From positions 1 to 64,000 of the forward strand of contig CAITNM010000001.1 of the NCBI GenBank assembly GCA_903893805.1: DNA of 64,000 nucleotides. Direction: 5' to 3'. Position numbers and translations under genes: made by a program. Source of the stretch: an uncultured Alphaproteobacteria bacterium (GTDB lineage: Bacteria > Pseudomonadota > Alphaproteobacteria > Paracaedibacterales > CAITNM01). Below the pieces are notes generated by a model. That model ran no database searches and was not told the origin of the DNA. It saw nothing but the letters and a program-made list of their open reading frames with translations. Shown in pieces: positions 10,074 through 17,788 of the stretch (position 1 is its first letter; each line of letters begins with the position of its first letter).

Positions 10074-10370
10074 GATTTTTTTTTGTTTTTAAGCATTGTT
10101 CTGCATCATTTTTAGTTGCTTTTACTTCTACCACCGTAAAGGTTTACCATCAAGCCCCCATTACTAAATCGCATTAATTTCTCCTTACTTCACCCCCCCT
10201 TTTAGCGTTTATCTCTTTGAAAAACTTGAGTTTGCACCTGTGCACGCGCCTAAGATTGTTTCAAAAATTGTAATTTAAGAACAAATGTTTCACTAATGAA
10301 TTACCGTTTCAATATCAAGATTATCTCACTTTCTTCGTGCACTTTTAGGTAGCGCACAGGTAATAAACAA
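10074..10370. other. non-coding gap, no feature recognised
   Basis: An AT-rich spacer between two minus-strand hypothetical genes. It contains a run of C residues near 10190 and scattered A/T runs. I find no ORF with a ribosome-binding site, no strong hairpin with a T-run and no tRNA-like arm. Confidence 0.5.
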
Positions 10371-10658
10371 TCACTGCACCATTCGTCTCATCGTTGGCCA
10401 GCGATTTTTAACACGATCAGCACAAGCAATGTATTCAGCCGTCTCTGCAGCATGTTGAAATGACTTAAAGCTACCTATAGGTTTTTCTATTAAACCATTT
10501 GTCTCCAGATACTCTTCAGACTTGATCACTTCAAAATAGACATTCTCTTGATCGTGAACCCTAAAGATTTTGCATGAAACCCAGGGAAGATCAGATGGAA
10601 TGTAAGAGACGTTAAAATCTAAACCATCATCTGTGTCATAAAGTAGAAACTTTTGCAT
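10371..10658 (-). CDS. hypothetical protein, 95 aa
   Basis: A small soluble protein beginning MQKFLLYDTDDG, preceded by a good GAGGA ribosome-binding site, which supports it being a real gene. There is no signal peptide or recognised motif. The pattern of alternating hydrophobics in the first half (SCKIFRVHD, YFEVIK) suggests a small beta-rich fold, followed by a helical C-terminus. The downstream neighbour is another unknown on the same strand; upstream is the divergent BON gene. No function can be assigned. Confidence 0.55.
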   Translation of the reverse strand: MQKFLLYDTDDGLDFNVSYIPSDLPWVSCKIFRVHDQENVYFEVIKSEEYLETNGLIEKPIGSFKSFQHAAETAEYIACADRVKNRWPTMRRMVQ

Positions 10659-10948
10659 AAAGTCCTCATTTTTACCGTATAACTTAGTATGAAATGCAAT
10701 AAGTTAATGAAGTCTTAAAGCATAACAATAGACTCATTAATTCATAAATTTTTGGAAAAAAAGCTTCTTGAAACTTTCTTGTTTTCAACTATGAGATTCT
10801 CTTGTCGTAAAACACAAATAGGGCACTTTCTTTGAAAAGAAAAATGCGTATTGCACTGCGTAATATTTTGTCAAAAATTAACGTGTTTATTGTGCTATTT
10901 AAAGTTCAACCTGACGGTGATGGGTGATTTAGAAGAGAGGAAGTCATC

Positions 10949-11602
10949 ATGGATAATAACAAGTTGAAAGACTACGTGCAGAACAAACTTATGTTAGACA
11001 TTTGGGTGGAAGAAAGTGGGGTAATCGTAGATGTAGATGATGGAATTGTGACTTTAAGTGGCACGGTCCCAAGTTACTTTGGAAAAATTCATGCCGCAGA
11101 CGTTGTTAAAAAAGTATGGGGGGTTAAAGGAGTGGTCAACGAACTCCAGGTGAGTCTTTCTGCACACTTAATACGCAACGATAAAGAAATTGCAAAAGCT
11201 GCTGTTACTGCTCTTGAGTGGGATATAGCAATACCAGCAGATACTATAAAAGTTAGTGTTGAAAACGGTGTGGTAACGCTTACTGGGGATGTAGACTTCG
11301 ACTCTCAAAGGGCAAGAGCCTACAACGATATCAGGTCTCTCTATGGGATAGAAAATGTAGTCAATGCAATTAGGTTAAAACCATCCCTTGCTTTTGACGT
11401 TAAGGACGTTGAAAGAAAAATTGAACAAGCATTTCAAAGAAACGCAGCACTTCACGCTCATAAAATCAAGGTTAGAGTAGATGGCGAGAAAATTTATCTG
11501 TCAGGAAAAGTTAGCTCATGGTTTGAATATAACGAAGCTTGTGAAGCGGCCTTTGCTGTGTCTGGAGTACGCGAAATAGAAAACGCACTTGAAATGGAAT
11601 AA
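10949..11602 (+). CDS. BON-domain protein (OsmY-like), three BON domains
   Basis: The 217-residue protein holds three BON domains in tandem (about residues 5-70, 77-145 and 150-217), each with the pattern V..DDGIVTLSGTV / VENGVVTLTGDV / VDGEKIYLSGKV followed by A...A..V.GV..V.N. BON domains bind phospholipid surfaces; OsmY-type proteins are stress-induced and usually periplasmic. This one has no signal peptide, so it probably acts in the cytoplasm unless exported otherwise. GAGAGGAAG precedes the ATG. A paralogue of identical length lies at 14830-15483 on the opposite strand; both begin MDNNKLK, indicating a duplication within this region. Confidence 0.88.
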   Translation: MDNNKLKDYVQNKLMLDIWVEESGVIVDVDDGIVTLSGTVPSYFGKIHAADVVKKVWGVKGVVNELQVSLSAHLIRNDKEIAKAAVTALEWDIAIPADTIKVSVENGVVTLTGDVDFDSQRARAYNDIRSLYGIENVVNAIRLKPSLAFDVKDVERKIEQAFQRNAALHAHKIKVRVDGEKIYLSGKVSSWFEYNEACEAAFAVSGVREIENALEME

Positions 11603-11689
11603 TCAAACAACCATCAATCTTCGGTCATTCCAAGGTTGGCTGGTTCACAGCATGAGTCTTCATTTTAGGGAGTGAAAAGGAGTCTCACT

Positions 11690-12937
11690 ATGCAAAAAAA
11701 TTACATAACGTACATGCTTACTTTTGTTATTCTTTTGTCAGTTGGTTTTTTTGCTGCGCGGGTGCCCGCTTCAACTGTTCCTATTTATCTAGATTATCAA
11801 GCTACTACACCAGTGGACCCAAGAGTTCTAAAGCACATGCTGCCTTATTTCACAAAAGAATTTGGGAATCCGCATTCTATAACCCATGTTTATGGCACTC
11901 ATGCTCACAAAGCGATGGAGCACGCAAGAGCTGAGATAGCTTGCGTGATAAATGCAGACCCCGAGGAAATTATTTTCACCTCAGGCGCAACAGAAGCAAA
12001 CAACCTGGCCATTTTAGGAGTATGTAGAGCTCTTAAAAAACTGGGAAAATCTGAAATTATCAGCGCAGTCACAGAGCATGAATCTGTTTTACAACCTCTT
12101 CAAGAACTTGAAAAAGAGGGGTTTACAATAATTCTTCTTCCCGTACAAAAAAACGGAATTATAAAAATTGATGATTTAAAGAAAGCTCTTTCTTCTAAAA
12201 CAGCTCTTGTTTCAGTTATGACAGCTAATAATGAAATAGGAGTGATTCAACCAATTAGAAAAATAGCAAAGATTGCTCATCATGCCGGAGCTCTTTTTCA
12301 CACCGATGCAGCACAAGCTTTTGGTAAAATCAAAATGGATGTAAAAAAAGATAAAATAGATCTATTAAGTCTTTCCGGGCATAAAATTTACGGCCCTAAA
12401 GGTATAGGCGCTCTTTTCATTAGGAAAGGGATTAGCCTAATACCCATTAGTTACGGAGGAGGACAAGAGATGGGGCTAAGACCAGGAACTGTTCCTGTAC
12501 CTTTGTGCGTTGGTCTGGGCAAAGCAACTGAAATTTCTCAAAAAGAACTGTTTGTTGAAACCAAACGACTATTAATTTTAAGAGATACTTTTTTGAAGCT
12601 TTTGCAAACAAGCTTTCCGGACATGGTTGTCAACGGTGACCTTGAACAAAGACTGCCAGGAAATTTAAGCCTTAGCTTTAAAAATATTGATAGCTTGTCT
12701 TTACAAGAAAACCTTAAGGGTATTGCTATTTCTCTGGGATCAGCCTGCACGTCTAGAAGCACTGGAATATCTCATGTTATTCAAGCAATTCATGGTAAAG
12801 AAATCACCCCTACTGTAACAATTCGAGTGAGTATTGGGCGTTTTACCAGCAAAAAGGATATAGAGACAGCTGCGTCAGAATTAATCTCTTTCATCAAAAC
12901 CGAGAAAGGTAAGAAAAATGATGCTCTACAAAAATAA
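11690..12937 (+). CDS. cysteine desulfurase (NifS/IscS class) with N-terminal signal or anchor
   Basis: A complete PLP-dependent cysteine desulfurase: IYLDYQATTPVDPRV, SGATEANNLA, HTDAAQAFGK, the PLP lysine in SGHKIYGPKGIGAL (Lys232) and the persulfide cysteine in GSACTS (Cys353), all in the IscS/NifS arrangement. These enzymes normally deliver sulfur in the cytosol. Here about 28 extra residues precede the enzyme, with a hydrophobic stretch (MLTFVILLSVGFF) ending in a plausible signal-peptidase site (VPAS). I use ATG 11690, seven bases after AAAAGGAG; a GTG at 11672 is in frame but would use that same sequence as codons. The last 20 nt overlap the MlaC-like gene, so the two are translationally linked. 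Periplasmic or membrane location is inferred. Confidence 0.9.
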   Translation: MQKNYITYMLTFVILLSVGFFAARVPASTVPIYLDYQATTPVDPRVLKHMLPYFTKEFGNPHSITHVYGTHAHKAMEHARAEIACVINADPEEIIFTSGATEANNLAILGVCRALKKLGKSEIISAVTEHESVLQPLQELEKEGFTIILLPVQKNGIIKIDDLKKALSSKTALVSVMTANNEIGVIQPIRKIAKIAHHAGALFHTDAAQAFGKIKMDVKKDKIDLLSLSGHKIYGPKGIGALFIRKGISLIPISYGGGQEMGLRPGTVPVPLCVGLGKATEISQKELFVETKRLLILRDTFLKLLQTSFPDMVVNGDLEQRLPGNLSLSFKNIDSLSLQENLKGIAISLGSACTSRSTGISHVIQAIHGKEITPTVTIRVSIGRFTSKKDIETAASELISFIKTEKGKKNDALQK

Positions 12938-13547
12938 AAGACAAAAAGTTTTTTTGACAGTTTTCATGTGTATGTTTTCATGCTTACTTTTGGCATCGGC
13001 ACTGCATTCTGAAATGGAAGCAATTACGGTAAAAAACAGCAAAGCCGAATCAGTTAAATTTATCAAAGATCTGGTTGATACATGTCTTGAAATTGTTAAT
13101 GACGATAGTTTGTCCCACGTGGAAAAGCGTCATCAGCTCAGTGAATACGTGAATAAATTTTTAGACATTGAACGTACTGCACGCGCTGTATTCGCGCACT
13201 TAGGGTACAAAAATTTATCACCTGCCGAGCAAGATAAAGTGAAAAAATACTTAAAACAGTACTTACTTCATTTCTATGCAGGAGAAGGCAAATTATCAGC
13301 AATGACAGATGCAGAACTTACAAGAGATCCTCTTGCCGAAGCCAGGGGGGACGACTTTGCCGTAACAACCCAATTTACAAAAAATTCATCGCCAGCAACG
13401 AAAATTGTTTGGGTCACAAAAAATCAAAAAATTTATTACATTGAAATAGATGACATCAACCAAATAATAACTCTGAGATCCGAAATGCAGTCTGGGGTAG
13501 GTTCAGGAACATTGATGGGCTATATCAACAAGCACTTAGATAAGTGA
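12918..13547 (+). CDS. MlaC/Ttg2D-type phospholipid-binding protein
   Basis: The 209-residue protein begins with a clear signal peptide (TVFMCMFSCLLLASALHS) and matches the toluene-tolerance/MlaC family: FLDIERTARAVFAHLGYKNLS, QYLLHFYA, and the C-terminal GTLMGYINKHL. MlaC-type proteins ferry phospholipid between outer-membrane and inner-membrane complexes; related HpnM proteins occur with hopanoid genes. No mlaA, mlaD, E, F or B genes are visible, so it is separated from its usual operon. It overlaps the end of the upstream cysteine desulfurase gene by 20 nt. Family good, substrate inferred. Confidence 0.8.
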   Translation: MMLYKNKRQKVFLTVFMCMFSCLLLASALHSEMEAITVKNSKAESVKFIKDLVDTCLEIVNDDSLSHVEKRHQLSEYVNKFLDIERTARAVFAHLGYKNLSPAEQDKVKKYLKQYLLHFYAGEGKLSAMTDAELTRDPLAEARGDDFAVTTQFTKNSSPATKIVWVTKNQKIYYIEIDDINQIITLRSEMQSGVGSGTLMGYINKHLDK

Positions 13548-13648
13548 AAAATCGGGTGAAATCTAGACCTTTTTTCATGGTGCAGAATGCTGATAACCCT
13601 CTTACCTTTTCAGGTGAAAGCTACTTTTTAACTTAAGAGGATTCGGAT

Positions 13649-14206
13649 ATGAAAGTATTAGACACGAAGGCAAGACTGGGACTTTTTTTAGCTGTGGGAA
13701 CGGCTGAATGTTACTCTGTCCTATGTGATACACCTGTGTACGCAAATGCTACAAAAAAGCAAAATCAAGAAAAAATAGTGGAAAGTGTAGAAGATACCGC
13801 GAAAACTCTTCAGCTTCTAGTTCACAATGAAATCGATGCTTCATTTCTTTTTAGTCAAGCAATAGAAAATGTTAAAAATAAGGCAATCAAAGGATATCTC
13901 GTCGAGGCTAAAGCTGAGTGTGAGAACAATATAAAAACTCTAAGCAGTTTACTTTCCCAATATGGGAAAGAAGCGCCCGAGCACACGAAAGATTTTAAGG
14001 GATATTTTATGCAGGGTTATCTCGCAATGCGAGGGTGCACAAGTGACCAAGGATTAATGAGCGCACTTTATAGCAACTTAAAAATGTTATTAGGCGCCTA
14101 TGAAGATGCGCTAAAAAGAGAATTTCGTGAGGATGTAAAAGAAAAGATAGCTCAACTTTATGAAAATGCTAAAGCTCACCTGAGTTATGTGGAAGGCCAG
14201 ATGTGA
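13649..14206 (+). CDS. DUF2383-like four-helix (ferritin-like) protein, probably exported
   Basis: Residues about 45-180 follow the DUF2383 / PA2169 pattern: paired helices with AKAECENNIKTLSSLLSQYG, the KDFKGYF turn, and LLGAYEDALKREFREDVKEKI. The N-terminus (LGLFLAVGTAECYSVLC...VYANA) looks like a signal peptide with an Ala-x-Ala cleavage site. Function of the family is unknown; the fold resembles ferritin-like bundles and many members are stress-regulated. A lipoprotein relative lies at 23521-24051. Transcribed alone, 100 nt after the MlaC-like gene. Confidence 0.7.
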   Translation: MKVLDTKARLGLFLAVGTAECYSVLCDTPVYANATKKQNQEKIVESVEDTAKTLQLLVHNEIDASFLFSQAIENVKNKAIKGYLVEAKAECENNIKTLSSLLSQYGKEAPEHTKDFKGYFMQGYLAMRGCTSDQGLMSALYSNLKMLLGAYEDALKREFREDVKEKIAQLYENAKAHLSYVEGQM

Positions 14207-14354
14207 TAGATCTTATTGGTTATTACTTGGTGTTTTATAAAGGGTGGGAGGTGGAACTTCCGTTGCTGAAACTGGTTAACACCACCCCGTCTTTAATGTT
14301 ACTGCAGCCGGTTACTTAATAGTCACAAGAAATTCGAATGAAAGGAAAACAGAA

Positions 14355-14687
14355 ATGGCTTTGGCAGAAATTCCCGAGAAAGTAATAGAAGGCAGAGAGT
14401 CTTTTAATGAAGCTCAACTAAAAGCTGCCATTGAACTTACAAAAATTACTTACCAATCACCTCAGGCGCATCCAAAAGAAGAAAAAGTTCTTCAGACTTT
14501 TTCGCATTGCTATAGTCAAATCAGACAAATCATTCCCCTTCCTTTAGACAAAGTTCATCCGCAAAAAATAGTTCCATTGATAACAGCAATCTTAGTCTTT
14601 GTTACCTTGGCTGGGCTAACTGCATATTATATTTTTTTTCTACACTTAGGATTTAGCTTAAGGGAATTGTTGTTGAAAGTTACTTAA
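14355..14687 (+). CDS. small single-pass membrane protein, hypothetical
   Basis: A 110-residue protein with a soluble N-terminal part (about 1-75) and one strong membrane helix (IVPLITAILVFVTLAGLTAYYIFF, given here as part of residues 75-98) close to the C-terminus, so probably tail-anchored with its N-terminal part in the cytoplasm. GAAAGGAAAAC precedes the ATG. I know no family. Upstream, GGAAC-N16-GGTT at 14253-14277 resembles an alphaproteobacterial EcfG-type promoter, but this is a single weak match. Confidence 0.55.
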   Translation: MALAEIPEKVIEGRESFNEAQLKAAIELTKITYQSPQAHPKEEKVLQTFSHCYSQIRQIIPLPLDKVHPQKIVPLITAILVFVTLAGLTAYYIFFLHLGFSLRELLLKVT

Positions 14688-14732
14688 CAACGATACGACA
14701 TGATATAAAAAACAACTGAATACTACGAAGAA

Positions 14733-14760
14733 TCAAGGGAAATCCGAAAATTTCCCTTGA
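14733..14760. terminator. 11-bp perfect hairpin between convergent genes
   Basis: TCAAGGGAAAT at 14733-14743 and ATTTCCCTTGA at 14750-14760 form a perfect 11-bp stem with a six-base loop. It lies between the plus-strand gene ending at 14687 and the minus-strand BON gene ending at 14830, the expected place for a bidirectional terminator. There is no long T-run on either side, so it may also act as an mRNA-stabilising hairpin. Confidence 0.55.
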
Positions 14761-14829
14761 AGCTAATAATCAACAAAATACAAAACTAATTCTTAGAACA
14801 CGTAATAGCCTATATGTATTGCGATAGAG

Positions 14830-15483
14830 TCATTGTATGTAAAGGTCATTTTGAACTTCAATCACTCCAGGCACAGTAAAAGCTGCGTCATTGGCCTCTT
14901 TATATTCAAACCAAGAACTAACCGGTCCAGATAAATAAACCTTCTTACCTTCTGTCTTTACATTGATTTTATGAGCATGCAACACTGCACTTCTTTGAAA
15001 TTCTCGCTCTATTTCCTTTTCTATAACTTTAGAATCCACGCTCGTAGAAGACCTTAGCGTGATTGCATTTATCACGTTCATCACGCCATAGAGTGAATTG
15101 ACGTCATTAAAAGCTCGAGTTCGTTGGAAATCAAATCTAACTTCCCCAGTAAGAGTCACTACGCCTTTAGCAACGCTAATTTTTATAGCATCTTTGGGCA
15201 ATGCTATGTCCCATCCAAGAGCATTAACAGCAGCCTCTGCTATTTCTTTGTCATTACGCTTCAAGTGAGTAGCAATATCTACCGAAACTTCATTTACTAC
15301 AGCTTTAACACCCCACATCTTTTTAACCACATTTTCTATACAAATTTTTTGAAAAAAACTTGGGACCGTGCCACTTAAAGTCACAATCCCATCATCCACT
15401 TCAACAATGACGCCATCCCCATCTATTCCAGGCTCCCACAAAATTTTGCTTTTCACATCTGACTTCAACTTGTTGTTATCCAT
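14830..15483 (-). CDS. BON-domain protein, paralogue of 10949-11602
   Basis: 217 residues, the same length and three-BON layout as the gene at 10949. Each domain keeps the DGIVTLSGTV / KGVVTLTGEV / GKKVYLSGPV core. I start it at 15483 (MDNNKLKSDV), where GAAGGGA lies at the right distance and the N-terminus matches the paralogue; an ATG 36 nt upstream is also in frame. It lacks a signal peptide. The pair sits 3.2 kb apart in opposite orientation, suggesting inverted duplication followed by divergence. Presumed membrane-surface-binding stress protein. Confidence 0.87.
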   Translation of the reverse strand: MDNNKLKSDVKSKILWEPGIDGDGVIVEVDDGIVTLSGTVPSFFQKICIENVVKKMWGVKAVVNEVSVDIATHLKRNDKEIAEAAVNALGWDIALPKDAIKISVAKGVVTLTGEVRFDFQRTRAFNDVNSLYGVMNVINAITLRSSTSVDSKVIEKEIEREFQRSAVLHAHKINVKTEGKKVYLSGPVSSWFEYKEANDAAFTVPGVIEVQNDLYIQ

Positions 15484-15787
15484 GATAATTTTCCCTTCAT
15501 TTTTTAATAAATAAAACAAGTAAGAAAGAAAACCGACTCTGCAATTCTCTCTTACCCAAAGAGAGACTAGTCTGTTACGAAGTTATTAGAAATGGTGAAA
15601 AACATACTAATTTTCCTCTTGCCAACCGAAATGAATAAATTTTCTATTTTAGGGTTTCTACGTAATAAAAAAAATATTCTCTAATTTAGTTTTCCCATAT
15701 TTTCAAAAAAATTTAGTGAATTTTACGCTGATTTACAACGGTAAAAAACGTAGTCTGACGAGAGTAAATCAACTTAATCCGCACATT

Positions 15788-16201
15788 ATGGCACATTCGA
15801 ATCGGGTGATTTCATATTACGACCCAGCTAACGACAATGAATACATGTCCGTTAAAATGCAGCAGTATTTTAGAAAAAAACTTTACAGCAAATTGGAAGA
15901 CCTAATAGAAAGAGAGCCTAAGTTTTGTTCTGCAATGCAAGAAGATAGCACTAAGGAACCTGATTTGTTAGATCAAGGAGTTGCTGAAACTTTGCAGTTT
16001 AACAACTACAGCTACCATGAACATGAATTAAACTACCGTCATGAGATAGAAGCAGCTTTGCAAAGATTAACTAATGGTAGCTATGGTTATTGCGCTGCTA
16101 CAGGTAAGCCAATTGGAGTAAAAAGATTGATTGCAGCACCTCATGCCATGTACTGCATTGATGAGCAAGAGAAAAAAGAACAACATCAACACGCAGAGTA
16201 A
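15788..16201 (+). CDS. DksA/TraR-family protein with degenerate zinc finger
   Basis: After a short N-terminus, EYMSVKMQQYFRKKLYSKLEDLI gives the coiled-coil entry typical of DksA, and ALQRLTNGSYGYCAATGKPIGVKRLIAAPHAMYCIDEQE is the C-terminal domain. Only one cysteine of each expected CxxC pair remains, as in many alphaproteobacterial DksA-like proteins whose fold does not need zinc. DksA-type proteins enter the RNA polymerase secondary channel and modulate transcription with ppGpp. I favour ATG 15788; a GTG at 15716 is in frame, but neither has a good ribosome-binding site. It sits among stress genes. Confidence 0.8.
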   Translation: MAHSNRVISYYDPANDNEYMSVKMQQYFRKKLYSKLEDLIEREPKFCSAMQEDSTKEPDLLDQGVAETLQFNNYSYHEHELNYRHEIEAALQRLTNGSYGYCAATGKPIGVKRLIAAPHAMYCIDEQEKKEQHQHAE

Positions 16202-16422
16202 ACAATAACAGCTCAGCTTATAAATTAATGAAATATATTGAATATCTAATTCTGTTTTTTTGATAAATCAGTAACAGAAAATTCTCCATAAAAGCGCTTA
16301 AAAGTAAAATATTCTGTAATTTTCATGTAGAGGATAAACTTTGATTTTTTTAGGGTGAGCTACATATTGGAAAAATAATTTTTTAATGTGTAGAAGCAAA
16401 CCTAAAAATTAAGGAGAGTGCT

Positions 16423-16710
16423 ATGTCTATGAAAGAAAGAAAAATGGAAAGTGAAATGAGGGATGAAAACGAAGGGGTCTCAACCACCGCTAGACGATAT
16501 GTGAAAAACATGTATTGTGCCTCTGAACAAGATTTTATTAATGAATCTAACAAACTTAGAGAGTGCGCTCAAGGATCATTTAGTCGCAGCATTCCCCTTC
16601 CTTATGACGCCAACCCTAATTCAATCAATGCGAGAATAAAAAATGGCCTTTTAAAAATAAGCATTACCAAATCTCCTGAAAATTCAGAAAAAGTAAAAAA
16701 ATCTCTGTAA
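16423..16710 (+). CDS. truncated small heat-shock (Hsp20-like) protein
   Basis: Only the C-terminal half of an alpha-crystallin domain is recognisable, in residues about 52-88: GSFSRSIPLPYDANPNSINA followed by NGLLKISITK, matching the Hsp20 pattern G.F.R...LP..V....I.A...NGVL.I..PK. The first half of the domain is replaced by a charged 50-residue N-terminus. AAGGAGAG precedes the ATG, and a terminator follows at 16741, so it looks like a genuine transcription unit, not merely debris. It may be a degraded chaperone or a specialised short form. The full-length Hsp20 of this region is at 20243-20791. Confidence 0.65.
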   Translation: MSMKERKMESEMRDENEGVSTTARRYVKNMYCASEQDFINESNKLRECAQGSFSRSIPLPYDANPNSINARIKNGLLKISITKSPENSEKVKKSL

Positions 16711-16740
16711 TCAAGGAAAATTAGATCAACGCCTATTTTA

Positions 16741-16789
16741 GAATTCTCCCTTCATTGTCTTTAAATCAGAAGGGAGATTCTGCATTTTT
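16741..16789 (+). terminator. Rho-independent terminator after the Hsp20-like gene
   Basis: GAATTCTCCCTTC (16741-16753) pairs with GAAGGGAGATTC (16769-16780) with one bulged T; the sequence then runs into TGCATTTTTAT. It lies 31 nt after the stop of the short Hsp20-like gene. Confidence 0.7.
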
Positions 16790-16969
16790 ATATTGAAGTA
16801 GGGTTAAAAAAATTTCCTCTCAAAATTCCTCTCACCTATCCTTGATCAAGTAGTAATTACAACTTCATTAGATATTACGCACAACTCTCACATAGAAATC
16901 TTGATCACGTTACATGGAAACGCAGCCAACAAATACATAAAGGAGAGATCGCTATTTCACATTAATAAT

Positions 16970-17000
16970 GCCACGCGCTGTAAAACACGTGGCTTTTGTT
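16970..17000 (+). terminator. terminator-like hairpin with no assigned upstream gene
   Basis: GCCACG (16970-16975) pairs with CGTGGC (16988-16993) and is followed by TTTTGTTT, a convincing intrinsic-terminator shape on the plus strand. The preceding 150 nt hold no substantial ORF, only an 8-codon frame (METQPTNT) ahead of AAAGGAGAG. It could end an unannotated small RNA or be left from a lost gene. Confidence 0.45.
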
Positions 17001-17046
17001 TGGCGAACTATATTTGCCACTAAAATCTGAAGAGATTATTTATTCA

Positions 17047-17466
17047 TTAACTCTCTTCTTCATCTTCTTCCTCAACAATAGTTTCTGATTTTCTCCCACG
17101 AGACTCATGAGGTGCAGCCCCTCCTTTTCGCCCTAGCTCTACATAGCCCTCATGACCTAATTGTTGCGCTCTAGCCTCGCCTCCTTTATGCCCTAGTTCC
17201 ACATAGCCTTCATGACCTAATTGTTGCGCTCTAGCTTCACCACCCTTGTGCCCTAGCTCTACATAACCCTCGTGGCCTAATTGTTGTGCTCTAGCTTCGC
17301 CACCTTTATGTCCTCTTGCTGACATACCTTCGTGACCAGCCTTTTCAGCACTAGATTGTCCACCTTTGCGCGCAATCTCTTCTACTTTCTCATGAGACAT
17401 AGAAGCAAAACCTTTGGAAGTGATACCTGAGTTGTGATCACTGCTATTTTTGGTTGTATTTGTCAT
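17047..17466 (-). CDS. KGG-repeat stress protein
   Basis: The 139-residue hydrophilic protein contains KGFASMSHEKVEEIARKGGQS, the signature of bacterial KGG (Con-10/GsiB-like) stress proteins, followed by near-identical 20-residue repeats GHKGGEARAQQLGHEGYVEL. A Glu-rich tail (EEEDEEES) ends it. Proteins of this type are unstructured, accumulate under stress or desiccation and probably protect macromolecules. AAGGGGAG precedes the ATG. The repeats correspond to a 60-bp DNA tandem array, so copy number is likely to vary between strains. Confidence 0.85.
   Translation of the reverse strand: MTNTTKNSSDHNSGITSKGFASMSHEKVEEIARKGGQSSAEKAGHEGMSARGHKGGEARAQQLGHEGYVELGHKGGEARAQQLGHEGYVELGHKGGEARAQQLGHEGYVELGRKGGAAPHESRGRKSETIVEEEDEEES
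17132..17311. repeat. 60-bp coding tandem repeat, three copies
   Basis: Three consecutive near-identical 60-bp units (starting about 17132, 17192 and 17252) encode the 20-residue repeats of the KGG protein, with a further partial copy on each side. Most differences are third-position changes, so the repeats are kept similar at protein level. Confidence 0.85.
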
Positions 17467-17788
17467 AATAAATCTCCCCTTAATGTGAGGCGCAAATGCG
17501 CGTTAATTTGCAAGATTAAGTTACACTTCCCCCTTGCTTGGAATGCATACCCTCTGCATACCTTGCTCTCTCCTATGACCATATCTTCTAGCAAGGAAAT
17601 CGACATGTCCTATACAGATGCTAGTTGGAACTAATAATAAAAGTTACGTTAAAAGCCTAAAAATATTCGCTTGCAACAAATTAAAGTAAATATTTTAGCA
17701 GCTATTAAGAAAAAAAGTCTGAGCTAGGTATGCAAAAGTTTCAAGCGGAACGCATGTTACTAATCTTTTAGATTTCGTTGATTAAATT
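17467..17788. other. intergenic stretch, promoter region of the KGG gene
   Basis: The spacer between the KGG gene and the end of the alternative-oxidase gene. The first 100 nt must carry the minus-strand KGG promoter. I see no convincing gene; an in-frame plus-strand stretch ending at 17634 has atypical composition and no homologue I recognise. Confidence 0.4.

Noticed and set aside
17434..17634. 66-residue plus-strand ORF
   Set aside because: Begins inside the KGG gene antisense and ends in intergenic DNA; the small MSYTDASWN frame with AAGGAA before it is too short to support.
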